Source: Bacteroidota bacterium (lineage in GTDB: Bacteria > Bacteroidota > Bacteroidia > UKL13-3). From it: a DNA stretch of 44,809 bases. The DNA lies in NCBI GenBank assembly GCA_947507965.1, contig CANNQU010000023.1, positions 1 through 44,809 on the forward strand, written 5' to 3'. The translations under genes were made by a program, and so were the position numbers. Of this stretch, positions 16,899-25,332 are shown piece after piece. Within the stretch, counting starts at the first letter, position 1. Each line of letters starts with the position of its first letter. The notes beneath the pieces are model-generated. The model searched no databases. It was given only the letters and a program-made list of their open reading frames with translations, and had not been told where the DNA came from.

Positions 16899-17669
16899 AT
16901 GGCAAAAATAAATATTGAATACCTCTACAACGAAACGGTTGCTCGAATACTACTTGACGACGGCAAAGGCAATGTACTCGATCATCTGATGATGGAGGAG
17001 TTGCAAACCCTTTTAACCTCTTTTAAAAACCAACACAAAATAAAACTGATAACCTTTGAAGGCGAAGGCAAGCACTACTCTTTCGGAGCCAGTGTGGAAG
17101 AACATCAGAAAGATAGTGCCGGTGCGATGCTCCATAGTTTTCACAAATTATTTTACACTCTTAGAGATTTGGCTATTCCTACCTTATCAAAAATATCGGG
17201 TCAATGCCTTGGAGGAGGAATGGAGCTAGCCATCATGTGTAATTTTCTTTTTGCCGATAAGACGGCAAAATTAGGTCAGCCTGAAATTATTTTAGGCGTA
17301 TTCCCCCCGCCGGCTTCCATTATTTTACCCGAAAAAATTGGCCTGGCCCGTGCCGAAGACCTTTTATTAACTGGTCGAACCATCACTGCTGAGGAAGGTA
17401 AAACGATGGGGTTGCTAAATGAAGTTTTTGACGACAAAGAAGCCCTGGAAAAAGGAACACTAGAATGGATAGAAAAAAATATTATACCTAAAAGTGCATC
17501 TTCTCTTCGCTTTGGTGTGAGAGCCTCGCGAATGAAATTCAATCATATCCTCACCAGCTTTTTACCTCAGCTGGAAAGCTTGTATGTAAACCAGTTGATG
17601 GCAACCAAAGATGCCAATGAAGGGATCAACTCCTTTCTTGAGAAACGAAAGCCCGTGTGGGGAAGTTAA
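16899..17669 (+). CDS. dch: Cyclohexa-1,5-diene-1-carbonyl-CoA hydratase
   Basis: This 256-residue crotonase-family enzyme adds water to the dienoyl-CoA made by benzoyl-CoA reductase, giving 6-hydroxycyclohex-1-ene-1-carbonyl-CoA for Had. Characteristic blocks are HYSFGASVEEH (around residue 60), SGQCLGGGMELAIMCNF and LGQPEIILGVFPPPAS. Ordinary enoyl-CoA hydratases differ in the first of these. It sits 2 bp after korC, away from had and oah but on the same strand. It is the last gene of the catabolic block. Confidence 0.9.
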   Translation: MAKINIEYLYNETVARILLDDGKGNVLDHLMMEELQTLLTSFKNQHKIKLITFEGEGKHYSFGASVEEHQKDSAGAMLHSFHKLFYTLRDLAIPTLSKISGQCLGGGMELAIMCNFLFADKTAKLGQPEIILGVFPPPASIILPEKIGLARAEDLLLTGRTITAEEGKTMGLLNEVFDDKEALEKGTLEWIEKNIIPKSASSLRFGVRASRMKFNHILTSFLPQLESLYVNQLMATKDANEGINSFLEKRKPVWGS

Positions 17670-17864
17670 TTTAACTTATTAATCTTTTTACATTGCCTTA
17701 CTCCTCGGGCTCTTGAATGTCGTTTTCTTTTTCAGATACTGAATAAATTATTAGTGATGGATTTATCGATCAAGGATAAGGCAAGCAAAAGGCATTGGCT
17801 AATTTTCATTTAAAAAACTTTCTTTGCATTCCTTTGAACTAACAGTACATCAGGATTATAATTC

Positions 17865-17897
17865 GTCTGAATCACGGATTTAGAAGATTAAAGGATT
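17865..17897. repeat. Left 33-bp inverted repeat flanking GxxExxxY remnant
   Basis: Its reverse complement matches 18168-18200 at 27 of 33 positions and shares the core GTGATTC. It lies 8 bp outside the end of the decayed GxxExxxY frame. Confidence 0.65.
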
Positions 17898-17905
17898 CCA
17901 CAAAT

Positions 17906-18147
17906 TTACTTATTGATCCCATAAAACAACTCTTTTAAAGCTCGAGTACCGATAGGCTCAGGAAGATTTTATAATAAATATCTTGCGCTATTTCTCTGGC
18001 CTATTCTAATCCTGCTTGTTTCATATCCCAAGCCAATGCCCTTTGATCAATGACTTCCTGAAAACCGTTACCAAAAACTTTTTCTACTTCAAAAGAAACA
18101 CCTCTACTTTTTTCTTTTATCTCCATATATTTCAAGTCTGTAACCAT
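17906..18147 (-). pseudogene. Decayed GxxExxxY-family gene
   Basis: On the - strand an ATG at 18147 opens a 48-codon frame with GVSFEVEKVFGNGFQEVIDQ, the signature region of GxxExxxY proteins (small nuclease-fold-like proteins, common in Bacteroidota). A stop at 18001-18003 ends it. Similarity resumes directly after the stop (AREIAQDIYYK) and then in another frame (PEPIGTRALKELF, ending at 17906). With a stop, at least one frameshift and roughly half the normal length lost, it is a remnant. It lies between 33-bp inverted repeats. The rest of 17670-18406 shows no gene I can support. Confidence 0.7.
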
Positions 18148-18167
18148 TTTAATTTTTTAATCCGTGT

Positions 18168-18200
18168 AATCATTCAATCTGTTAAATCTGTGATTCCGAC
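18168..18200. repeat. Right 33-bp inverted repeat flanking GxxExxxY remnant
   Basis: Partner of 17865-17897 in opposite orientation, 27 of 33 bases identical, lying 20 bp outside the start of the remnant. Together the arms bound a 336-bp unit. Confidence 0.65.
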
Positions 18201-18406
18201 ATCATCGCAAAGTTTTAAAAAACGGGTTACTGGAAAATTGCCAACTGATGTTGGAATAAATGCTTTGTTGTATCGTATTAGTCCTCCAATTTTAAATTGA
18301 ATTCGAAATACAAATTTTTTAATACTTGAAATACACTTTCAAAAGCATTACCAATTTAGCTTCCCATGGTTCGATTGAAATTCCAATTAATTATTTCTCT
18401 TCCCAC

Positions 18407-19060
18407 TCATTTCACAACAAAACAAAACATTCCATTCTTTTGAAATTCACTTACTGAGATCGTTTTAAAGAAGTTATCATTTGAATAAGATGTTAAATGG
18501 AAATTATTCTCAGTGGTATCTTTATTATTCATTGCGCCTTGGATATAAATATTTCCATCGCATTTTGTTTCAATCTTTTCAATTCTCCGATCCAACTTTG
18601 AAGAGCTATACATCGCGGTATAAAGCCCTCTTTCCTTAGGTATAAAACCCAATTTCAATTTGTAATTTACGGTGCCTTCGTATTTTATTTCATAACTACC
18701 TCCCTTACCTAAGGTATAGTTCGTATCGTTACTGAAGAAACTTAAGGTTGCAGAACCTATAATATTAATCAAGGTGAACTTTTCATTTAGGAACCTCATT
18801 TTAGAACCTAAAATTTCGCCGAATATCAAACTACTTTGAAAATCAATATTATTAAAGGTGCAAACTTCTCCTGTTTTATTATCTGTTAATTGAGGCCAAA
18901 AATCGGCTGTAATCCAAATGGTATCACCAATACAAATGGTATCGTTCAATAAAGTATGATTATAGGGCACATCAAAAATATACTCTTGTACGCATTTGCT
19001 TTTATGGCAATCCATATTTACAAATACGAGAAAAACGAAGATGTAAAATATATTTTTCAT
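18407..19060 (-). CDS. Small exported protein, tandem copy 1 of 3
   Basis: This 217-residue protein has no family I recognise. The start is placed at the ATG ending at 19060, because all three copies begin MKxIF/MKLIF there. A longer frame upstream adds about 35 residues that are not conserved. A hydrophobic signal segment ends in MDCHKSKC; Asp before Cys makes it a non-canonical lipobox, so a lipoprotein is possible but unsure. The mature part is conserved with copies 2 and 3 (GDTIWITADF, NKTGEVCTFN, YTLGKGGSYEI, a C-terminal FxxxGMFCFVVK). It is the last gene of a - strand array behind a metalloprotease-like gene. Confidence 0.8.
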   Translation of the reverse strand: MKNIFYIFVFLVFVNMDCHKSKCVQEYIFDVPYNHTLLNDTICIGDTIWITADFWPQLTDNKTGEVCTFNNIDFQSSLIFGEILGSKMRFLNEKFTLINIIGSATLSFFSNDTNYTLGKGGSYEIKYEGTVNYKLKLGFIPKERGLYTAMYSSSKLDRRIEKIETKCDGNIYIQGAMNNKDTTENNFHLTSYSNDNFFKTISVSEFQKNGMFCFVVK

Positions 19061-19146
19061 TTTTATATATGCTTTGATGCAGTACGAGAAACTGTTTTGT
19101 TTTTTTTGAAATGCATCGATTGAAATTCCATCTAATTGCATCTCAC

Positions 19147-19800
19147 TCACTTCACGACAAAACAAAACTTCCCATCTTTCTGAAATTCACTAACAGAAAT
19201 TGACTTATAAAAACTATCACTCGAATAAGAAGTTAAATGAAAATTATTCACAGTGGTATCCTTATTATTCATTGCCCCTAATATGTAGATATCTCCATTG
19301 CATTCAGTTTCAACAAAATTCATTCTACGATCCAGCCTGGGAAAGCCATAACTCGCAGTGTAAAGCCCTTTCTCTTTTGCAATAAATCCTAATTTCAACT
19401 TGTAGTTAGATGTTCCTTCGTAATTTATACTATAACTACCTCCCTTGCCTAAGGTATAATTCGTATCGTTACTAAAGAAATTCAAGGTTGCCGAACCAAC
19501 AATATTAATCAAATTAAACTTCTCATTTACATACCTTGGTTTAGGGCCTGAAATTTCACTAAAAATTAAAAAGCTGATAAAATCAATCTTATTAAAAGTG
19601 CAAACCTCTCCTGTTTTATTATCACTAAGTTGAGGGCCAAAATCGGCTGTAATCCAAATGGTATCACCAATACTGATGGTATCATTCAACAAAGAATGAG
19701 TATATGGCAAATCAAATACATACTCTTGTACGCATTTGCTTTTATGGCAATCCATATTTACAAATACGAGAAAAACGAAGATGTAAAATATGTTTTTCAT
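19147..19800 (-). CDS. Small exported protein, tandem copy 2 of 3
   Basis: This 217-residue paralogue is closest to copy 1. The first 25 residues of the two are nearly identical and the rest is strongly alike (GDTIWITADFGPQL, ATLNFFSNDTNYTLGKGG). It has the same signal segment and the same CHKSKC after it. Stop-to-stop distance to copy 1 is 740 bp. The stretch around the stop and just below it also matches (TCAC..AACAAAACAAAAC on the + strand), so the duplication included flanking DNA. Function unknown. Confidence 0.82.
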   Translation of the reverse strand: MKNIFYIFVFLVFVNMDCHKSKCVQEYVFDLPYTHSLLNDTISIGDTIWITADFGPQLSDNKTGEVCTFNKIDFISFLIFSEISGPKPRYVNEKFNLINIVGSATLNFFSNDTNYTLGKGGSYSINYEGTSNYKLKLGFIAKEKGLYTASYGFPRLDRRMNFVETECNGDIYILGAMNNKDTTVNNFHLTSYSSDSFYKSISVSEFQKDGKFCFVVK

Positions 19801-19898
19801 TTATTTATATAAGCAATCCATATAAAGATTGAAACTCTTTTGCTTTTACTGCTTCGATTAAGTTTGCCTGAATTATCTTTTTTTGCTTCTGATTTTTA

Positions 19899-20552
19899 TC
19901 ACTTCACTACAAAACAAAACATTCCTTCATTCTGAAATTCATTAACAGAGATTGTCTTATAGAAATTATTATTTGAATAAGAAGTTAAGTGGAAATTATT
20001 CGATGCGGTATCTTTATCATTCATAGCACCTTGAATGTAAATCTCTCCATCGCATTTTGTATCAACTTTCTCAATCTTACGATTTAAAAAACGAGAGGTA
20101 TAATTTGCAGAATAAAGACCTTTTTCTTGTGCGACAAAACCTAATTTCAATTTGTAATTTAACTTTCCTTCATAGATAATGTCATAGCTACCTCCCTTAC
20201 CCAAGGTGTAAATTGTATCCGTACTAAAATAATTCAATGTTGCTGAGCCAATTATATTTATCAAGGTAAACTTTTCATTTATGTATCTAGGTTTTGTTCC
20301 TGAAATTTCGCCGAATATCAGATTACTTTGAAAATTTATATTATTAAATGTGCATACTTCTCCTGAGGAATTATCAATTAGTTGTGGGCCAAAATCAGCT
20401 GTAACCCAAATTGTGTCACCTACGCTAATGGTATCGTTTAGTAAGGAATGATGGTATGGAATATCAAATAAATAAGGATGGGCGCATTTGCTTTTATGGC
20501 AATCCAGGTTTACAAAAACGAAGAATACTAGAATTAAAAAAATTAATTTCAT
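19899..20552 (-). CDS. Small exported protein, tandem copy 3 of 3
   Basis: This 217-residue copy is the most divergent of the three and lies nearest the metalloprotease-like gene. It has the same layout: signal segment, NLDCHKSKC, GDTIWVTADFGPQL, YTLGKGGSYDI, GMFCFVVK. The ATG ending at 20552 is chosen because it lines up with the other copies. It begins 1 bp after the stop of the upstream gene, so the two are probably translated from one message. Stop-to-stop distance to copy 2 is 752 bp. Confidence 0.82.
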   Translation of the reverse strand: MKLIFLILVFFVFVNLDCHKSKCAHPYLFDIPYHHSLLNDTISVGDTIWVTADFGPQLIDNSSGEVCTFNNINFQSNLIFGEISGTKPRYINEKFTLINIIGSATLNYFSTDTIYTLGKGGSYDIIYEGKLNYKLKLGFVAQEKGLYSANYTSRFLNRKIEKVDTKCDGEIYIQGAMNDKDTASNNFHLTSYSNNNFYKTISVNEFQNEGMFCFVVK

Positions 20553-20553
20553 T

Positions 20554-22571
20554 TTACAAACCATACTTTGTCATTAATATATTATAATTATTTAAATTAG
20601 AATTTGACACAAATCCATTTTGTATTGCATTCTTTAATTGTGCTGGACTTTGCATATTATGATCCATTAAACTCAAAATATCAACTGGTGTAATACCTCC
20701 AAAGTTCTCAAATCCAACCAAATCACCATTCTCATATGGATCTCCAGTTGGATTAATATCCCAAAGGTCTCGATACAATCCAACTCTAATATAAAATCCA
20801 TCAACTGTAGAGTTAGTCGAATAAAACATGCTCTTTTCATTTGTGTTTTTCCATCGAGTTAGCTGAATATCAAGAATATTTGAAGATTGAGTACCGCTAT
20901 GTTTTAAGTCGTATGCTTCATCTGCAACTGCAGGGCCTATGAAATATGCCCAATTCTCATTAATACTAACTCGTTTTCCCCTTGAAGTATTAGGATCTGT
21001 ACCATATCCTGGGTCCATTACAAATAAAGGAAGATCAATGGTCCAGTAATCGGCTGCGTTTGGCAACATTCGTGTGTAGTGACTTACATGTGCGTATTCA
21101 TGATACATTATTTCTTTTGCATTATCGCTTTTATAGCTTGAAACATTATAATTAATTACAACATCAGGTGAAAAGTGATTTAAATAGGCTTCTAAACCAA
21201 CAAGTGGAATTCCAAATGGCAATTGGGCAGTTTGTTGCTTTAACCCTAGCACAAAAAATCCCCAATCATTAATTGGAAGATTTGGCCATTTGTTTTCGTC
21301 ATTAATTTTATCAAACATTGGGGCAGCAGAGCCTTCAATATCAAAAGTAGTATTAAGCACTTGTAAATCAGAAACTGGCAATGTTACATTTTGGAGAGCA
21401 CACCAATCTCGATATTCGAATAAAGCATTATTAGTAGTTGCTGCCATCCAATAACGATGTTGAAGGGTTTCAGTAGCATCATCTCTATCGATGCAATCTT
21501 CCATATTGTTGAAAATAGGACCTCCAGCAAAAATCCACCCCTTATGCACTGGGAACATATACCAAAAAATATCTTTGCCAATTTGGTGATTTAGTCCTTT
21601 ACAAGTTATCCAATCATTAGTAAATTTAATTGTTCTCCAACTTCTTCCATAAAACTTTAAATTAGAAAAAAACCAACATCCTCCATCATTGGAATGAGTA
21701 CTATGAAAAAAGAACCAGTTGTCACGAACCGTTACTTTGGCACGTCTCACACCAACATATGTGTTACATTGTCCTGTGGTAGAAAACTGTGTGTCGTCAA
21801 GTTTATACAACCTGCCGGATTTCGTGTATCAGTGCTTGCCTTACAGGCACAATTGGCACTTTTAATTAGACCACTTCCCGTAATTGTTTGGGTAAAATTA
21901 CTTCCTGTACCACCTCCACCTCCAGTCCATTCTCCATCGGTTCCCCAAGGATTCTCTTCTTTTTTGGCCATTTTAGTAGGCAGATCATTTGTGGCATCAC
22001 CAGAAATATCCCTAATGGCGTATCCCTCTGTGTCCGGATTGTAGCCTTTTAGTTCCAAAGCCTTTCGTACCACAGTTTCTTCATTATTATACAGATTTAA
22101 ATTGGCAAGAACGGTATATGGAACATTCGGTTTTGTTTCATTCGGAGCTATAACAGCGTAATAATAGGTAGGATTTCCTTCCGCTCTGGAAGGGTCATGA
22201 TAATAATCACCCATAGTTATTACTTCATAATCTAGTGGATAATCAAACAAGGTAAGATTCGACTCTACTAATAATTTCACTTGAGATACATTTGTAGGTG
22301 CAAATCTTAAATATTGATCTGTAGTAGGCAAACTGCCTATGGTTGTTCCATGGACAAAATTATAGGCGGCAGTAACGTTCTCTACTGTATAAGGATTTTC
22401 TCGTTGCTGCCCTAAAACGGTTAAAGTAATTTCGCTCGATTCCATACTTTCAGGAGTAATGGTGTAATCAGTTGTGGTGGTTTTAGAAACAACTTTACTT
22501 TTTTTGCAACTGATAATAATGGTAAAAATAATAGCAAAAATAAACACAGAAATTTTGGCGAGATTTTTCAT
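20554..22571 (-). pseudogene. Lipoprotein with zinc-metalloprotease-like domain, frameshifted
   Basis: The N-terminal frame (start at 22571) encodes a signal peptide with a good lipobox (IIISC) and about 245 sensible residues up to NPAGCIN near 21800. It then runs out of frame to a stop at 21747. The adjoining frame continues as KLDDTQFSTTGQCN and runs 418 codons to 20554 without a usable ATG. A single -1 shift near 21795-21810 joins them into one protein of roughly 670 residues. The C-terminal part has HEYAH (21088-21102), an HExxH zinc-peptidase motif. No canonical slippery heptamer is present, so a mutation or sequence error is likelier than programmed shifting. The protease call rests on the motif alone. 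Confidence 0.7.
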
Positions 22572-22609
22572 AATAATTAAGTATTAAATTTTTAATTTAG
22601 TTTATATTT

Positions 22610-22617
22610 CAAAGTTA
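22610..22617 (-). promoter_or_regulatory. -7 box upstream of the metalloprotease-like gene
   Basis: On the - strand TAACTTTG is an exact match to the Bacteroidota -7 consensus TAnnTTTG, about 40 bp before the start at 22571. A TTG lies 17 bp upstream. The rest of the 22572-22923 gap shows no gene I can support. Confidence 0.5.
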
Positions 22618-22923
22618 ATAAAAAAAATCAAATTCAAGAACACTAATATCACCTAAATATTATACTTGCATTTGCCCTCCAATTTTAAAATGAATGTAAG
22701 CGCCTAGCGAAGTACATATTGCGAATAGAATAAATGTCTATGAAATTTACCAGATGAAAAATACCTCATCAGAAGAGACGGCAAAACTTTGCGTGTCGGG
22801 GCAAAAAGATAAGTACCATTTGTGCTTCTGGCCCATATTGTTTTTAGAAAAGTGAGTGGGGAATAAAAAACATCGGGTTGGATGGTGGTTCGGCTTACCT
22901 ACTATCCCGTTTTGTATTATACG

Positions 22924-23865
22924 CTAAGCCAAACGCCCCTGCCAGGTATTTAATTCCTTCAATTTATGCTCTACTAAAGTAGCAAATTGATAATTTTTTA
23001 TGCCTTTCCAATGCGGCGCAATAAGCAACGCTTTGGGCGATTCGGAAATAAAACGCTGTACTACGATATCCGGACGTAGGTTTTCTAAAAACTCGATGAT
23101 GAGTGAAAGATACTCTTGTGAATCATAAAAAGTAAACGCTTCTTTATTTAGGTTATATTCTTTGGCAAGCTGCGTATGCTCCAGAATTTGCAGATGATGT
23201 ATCTTAAGAAACTTCAAGGGTAGAAGAGAAATATTTTGAGCGTGCGAAATTAAGTCGGACCTGCTTTCCCATGGAAAACCAAGAATGAGATGCCCGCCTA
23301 CAAGCAGGTTGTTTTTAGCTAGCCGCTCCACGGCTTCGATGGTTTCTGCATACGTATGGCAACGATTAATTTTTTGAAGTGTTACATCATTCGTCGATTC
23401 GATACCTAACTCTACAGATACATATTTTGTTTTTGAAATTTGATGCAGGTACTCCACTATTTCGTTAGAAATGCAATCGGGGCGAGTTCCAATAACTAAA
23501 CCTATCACATCCGGGAAACTCAAGGCTTCTTCGTAGGTTCTTATTAACTCTTCGTTATTGCTATAGGTATTGGTGTACGATTGAAAATAGGCCAGGTATT
23601 TTAAAGAAGTGTATTTTTTAGAGAAGAAATCAATTCCTTCTTTCAGTTGCTCTGTGACACTTTTTTTAGCATTGGCATAATCCGGCTTGATGGAGTTTAT
23701 ATTGCAGTAGGTGCAGCCTCCAAGGCCTTTGGTACCATCTCGGTTAGGGCAAGAATAACCGGTGTTGATGGATATTTTCTGAACCCGTTCGCCAAACGCA
23801 CTTCGAATGTACGTCGAATAACTATTGTATGCCGGCCGTGTTTCAATCAGTGGCTTATTCTTCAC
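22924..23865 (-). CDS. yhcC: YhcC-type radical SAM protein (TIGR01212 family)
   Basis: This 313-residue radical SAM protein resembles E. coli YhcC, whose reaction is poorly defined. The cluster region is GYSCPNRDGTKGLGGCTYC, with the CxxC end typical of this subfamily. FQSYTNTY, SVELGIES and GGHLILGFPWE are further family blocks. It overlaps the hemerythrin gene by 4 bp and is the last gene of the 4-hydroxybenzoyl-CoA reductase operon. Family members usually stand alone, so its role here is unclear. Confidence 0.87.
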   Translation of the reverse strand: MKNKPLIETRPAYNSYSTYIRSAFGERVQKISINTGYSCPNRDGTKGLGGCTYCNINSIKPDYANAKKSVTEQLKEGIDFFSKKYTSLKYLAYFQSYTNTYSNNEELIRTYEEALSFPDVIGLVIGTRPDCISNEIVEYLHQISKTKYVSVELGIESTNDVTLQKINRCHTYAETIEAVERLAKNNLLVGGHLILGFPWESRSDLISHAQNISLLPLKFLKIHHLQILEHTQLAKEYNLNKEAFTFYDSQEYLSLIIEFLENLRPDIVVQRFISESPKALLIAPHWKGIKNYQFATLVEHKLKELNTWQGRLA

Positions 23866-24395
23866 AAACTATCTCTCAGCTCCTGAGGAATTTTTTCGAG
23901 TTCTTTTTTAAAGGCTTCACCTAGTTCCAAGTCGATATCTTTAAATTGATAAAAGAGTTTTTCGTAATGACTTTCGCTGAACAAGTTCTCTGCCATGCTA
24001 AACAACTCATCATCTTCCACGGCGATATGATCTAATAAATCGTTGATATACTTTTTCAAAATACCATGTGCCTTTTCAAATTGACGGTTCTCTATCGCCT
24101 CCTTTATTTCACGAGTATATTCACGAAACATTTTATGATGCTCTTCCAACTCGTCAATAATCTCATGTAGCGTAAAGTTAGGGTGACTTCGCATTTCGGG
24201 GAACAATACATTTTCTTCTTTATAGTGATGGAACCGGTCGCTATATTCCTTGAAAAAGTACAGCATTCTTGCAACCAGGGATTGATATTTTTCCGGGTCT
24301 TTCTCCCATAATAAATCCATTGCATAGATGGTACCTTCTACCGTCTTAATAATTTCATGCTCGTTAAGAAGCATCTTTGAAGTGTTGCTTTCCAT
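23862..24395 (-). CDS. Hemerythrin-domain protein
   Basis: This protein of about 177 residues is all-helical with a HHE/hemerythrin-like ligand set: NEHEIIK, HHYKEENVLFPEM, EEHHKMF and DHIAVEDDELF. Such proteins bind a di-iron centre and sense or scavenge O2, NO or related species. The ATG ending at 24395 is chosen; it comes directly after the hcrB stop. It overlaps yhcC by 4 bp. Its place inside an operon for an oxygen-sensitive molybdenum enzyme suggests protection or sensing, which is inference. Confidence 0.85.
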   Translation of the reverse strand: MESNTSKMLLNEHEIIKTVEGTIYAMDLLWEKDPEKYQSLVARMLYFFKEYSDRFHHYKEENVLFPEMRSHPNFTLHEIIDELEEHHKMFREYTREIKEAIENRQFEKAHGILKKYINDLLDHIAVEDDELFSMAENLFSESHYEKLFYQFKDIDLELGEAFKKELEKIPQELRDSL

Positions 24396-24396
24396 T

Positions 24397-25332
24397 TTAT
24401 ATATCAATTTGTTTAAAACAATTATTTAAAAATACACGTATCATATCTCTTCTATAGCTTCTGGAGAACATATCATTCTCTACCGCCCTAGCTCCTTTAA
24501 TGGCTTTTACAATAAGCACCTCTTTATCATCACCTAATTTCCCTTCTATCAATACAGGTTTTGGGTCGACGCCTGCCAATACAATCCTGATAATATCATG
24601 CTTATTAATAGATACAGCCGTTGTTAAGGAAGTAAATTCTAAGGTTTCACGTAATCTTAATTTTTTAAATGCACATCGATACTTTTGCGAACGAGGTAAG
24701 AGTATTTCTTTTAGGATCGACGTATTCTTAATGGTTTTGGGGTTCACACCATCGCCCGTGTATAATGCTTCTAAGGCAATCACGCGTTCGCCTTCGGGCT
24801 CTATAAGCCTTACCTGAGCATTCATGCTGATGAGTGCCGGTGCGGTATCGGAGATGAACTCCGAAAAACAAGCTTTTTTACCACCGGTGGCAATACAAAC
24901 ATTGCCGCTACATTTTAAACAATAGCCAACGGCCTCTCTCCACCACTCCGACTGATTGTAAAAGATACAACGATTCTCGCAAAGAATATTTCCACCAAGA
25001 GTTGCTGTTTTTCTTATTAAGGGAGAGCCAACGGCATGTGCCGCTTCAATTAACACAGGAAATTCTTCGTTTATCTCTCTCGACTTTTTCAAGTCGTCCA
25101 AGCGGGTGAGTGCCCCAATAACAATATAATTATCATTTACATGAATTCCGTTAAGCGCCACTATCCCGGTGATATCAATAAAATGATGTGTTAAATCATT
25201 GCCTTGATATTTGTTTGCCATGATATCGGTACCCCCGGCAATAAACTTAAAATTATCACCATATTGAGAAACGAGTTGAATCGTTTCTTCCAGGGTAGCA
25301 GGCTTCGTATACGTGTTTTCTGAAACCATCAT
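24397..25332 (-). CDS. hcrB: 4-hydroxybenzoyl-CoA reductase beta subunit (FAD, extra [4Fe-4S])
   Basis: This FAD-binding subunit of a xanthine-oxidase-family enzyme has 311 residues. It has the FAD motif KFIAGGTDIM (about 29-38) and TATLGGNI (109-116). The loop after it, with NQSEWWREAVGYCLKC, carries C122, C138, C146 and C155. These match the four ligands of the extra [4Fe-4S] cluster found only in 4-hydroxybenzoyl-CoA reductases, which makes the assignment specific. The enzyme removes the phenolic hydroxyl of 4-hydroxybenzoyl-CoA to yield benzoyl-CoA, using reduced ferredoxin. It overlaps the upstream subunit gene by 4 bp. Confidence 0.92.
   Translation of the reverse strand: MMVSENTYTKPATLEETIQLVSQYGDNFKFIAGGTDIMANKYQGNDLTHHFIDITGIVALNGIHVNDNYIVIGALTRLDDLKKSREINEEFPVLIEAAHAVGSPLIRKTATLGGNILCENRCIFYNQSEWWREAVGYCLKCSGNVCIATGGKKACFSEFISDTAPALISMNAQVRLIEPEGERVIALEALYTGDGVNPKTIKNTSILKEILLPRSQKYRCAFKKLRLRETLEFTSLTTAVSINKHDIIRIVLAGVDPKPVLIEGKLGDDKEVLIVKAIKGARAVENDMFSRSYRRDMIRVFLNNCFKQIDI

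Noticed and set aside
18016-18300. 94-codon + strand frame in the gap after dch
   Set aside because: It is antisense to the GxxExxxY remnant and has no coding character of its own.
21795-21812. Programmed -1 frameshift in the metalloprotease-like gene
   Set aside because: The overlap contains TATAAAC but no X-XXY-YYZ heptamer, and no strong downstream structure was seen.
22747-22836. 29-residue frame on the - strand (MGQKHKWYLSF...)
   Set aside because: Short, no ribosome binding site or promoter beside it, and no family recognised; cannot be told from chance.
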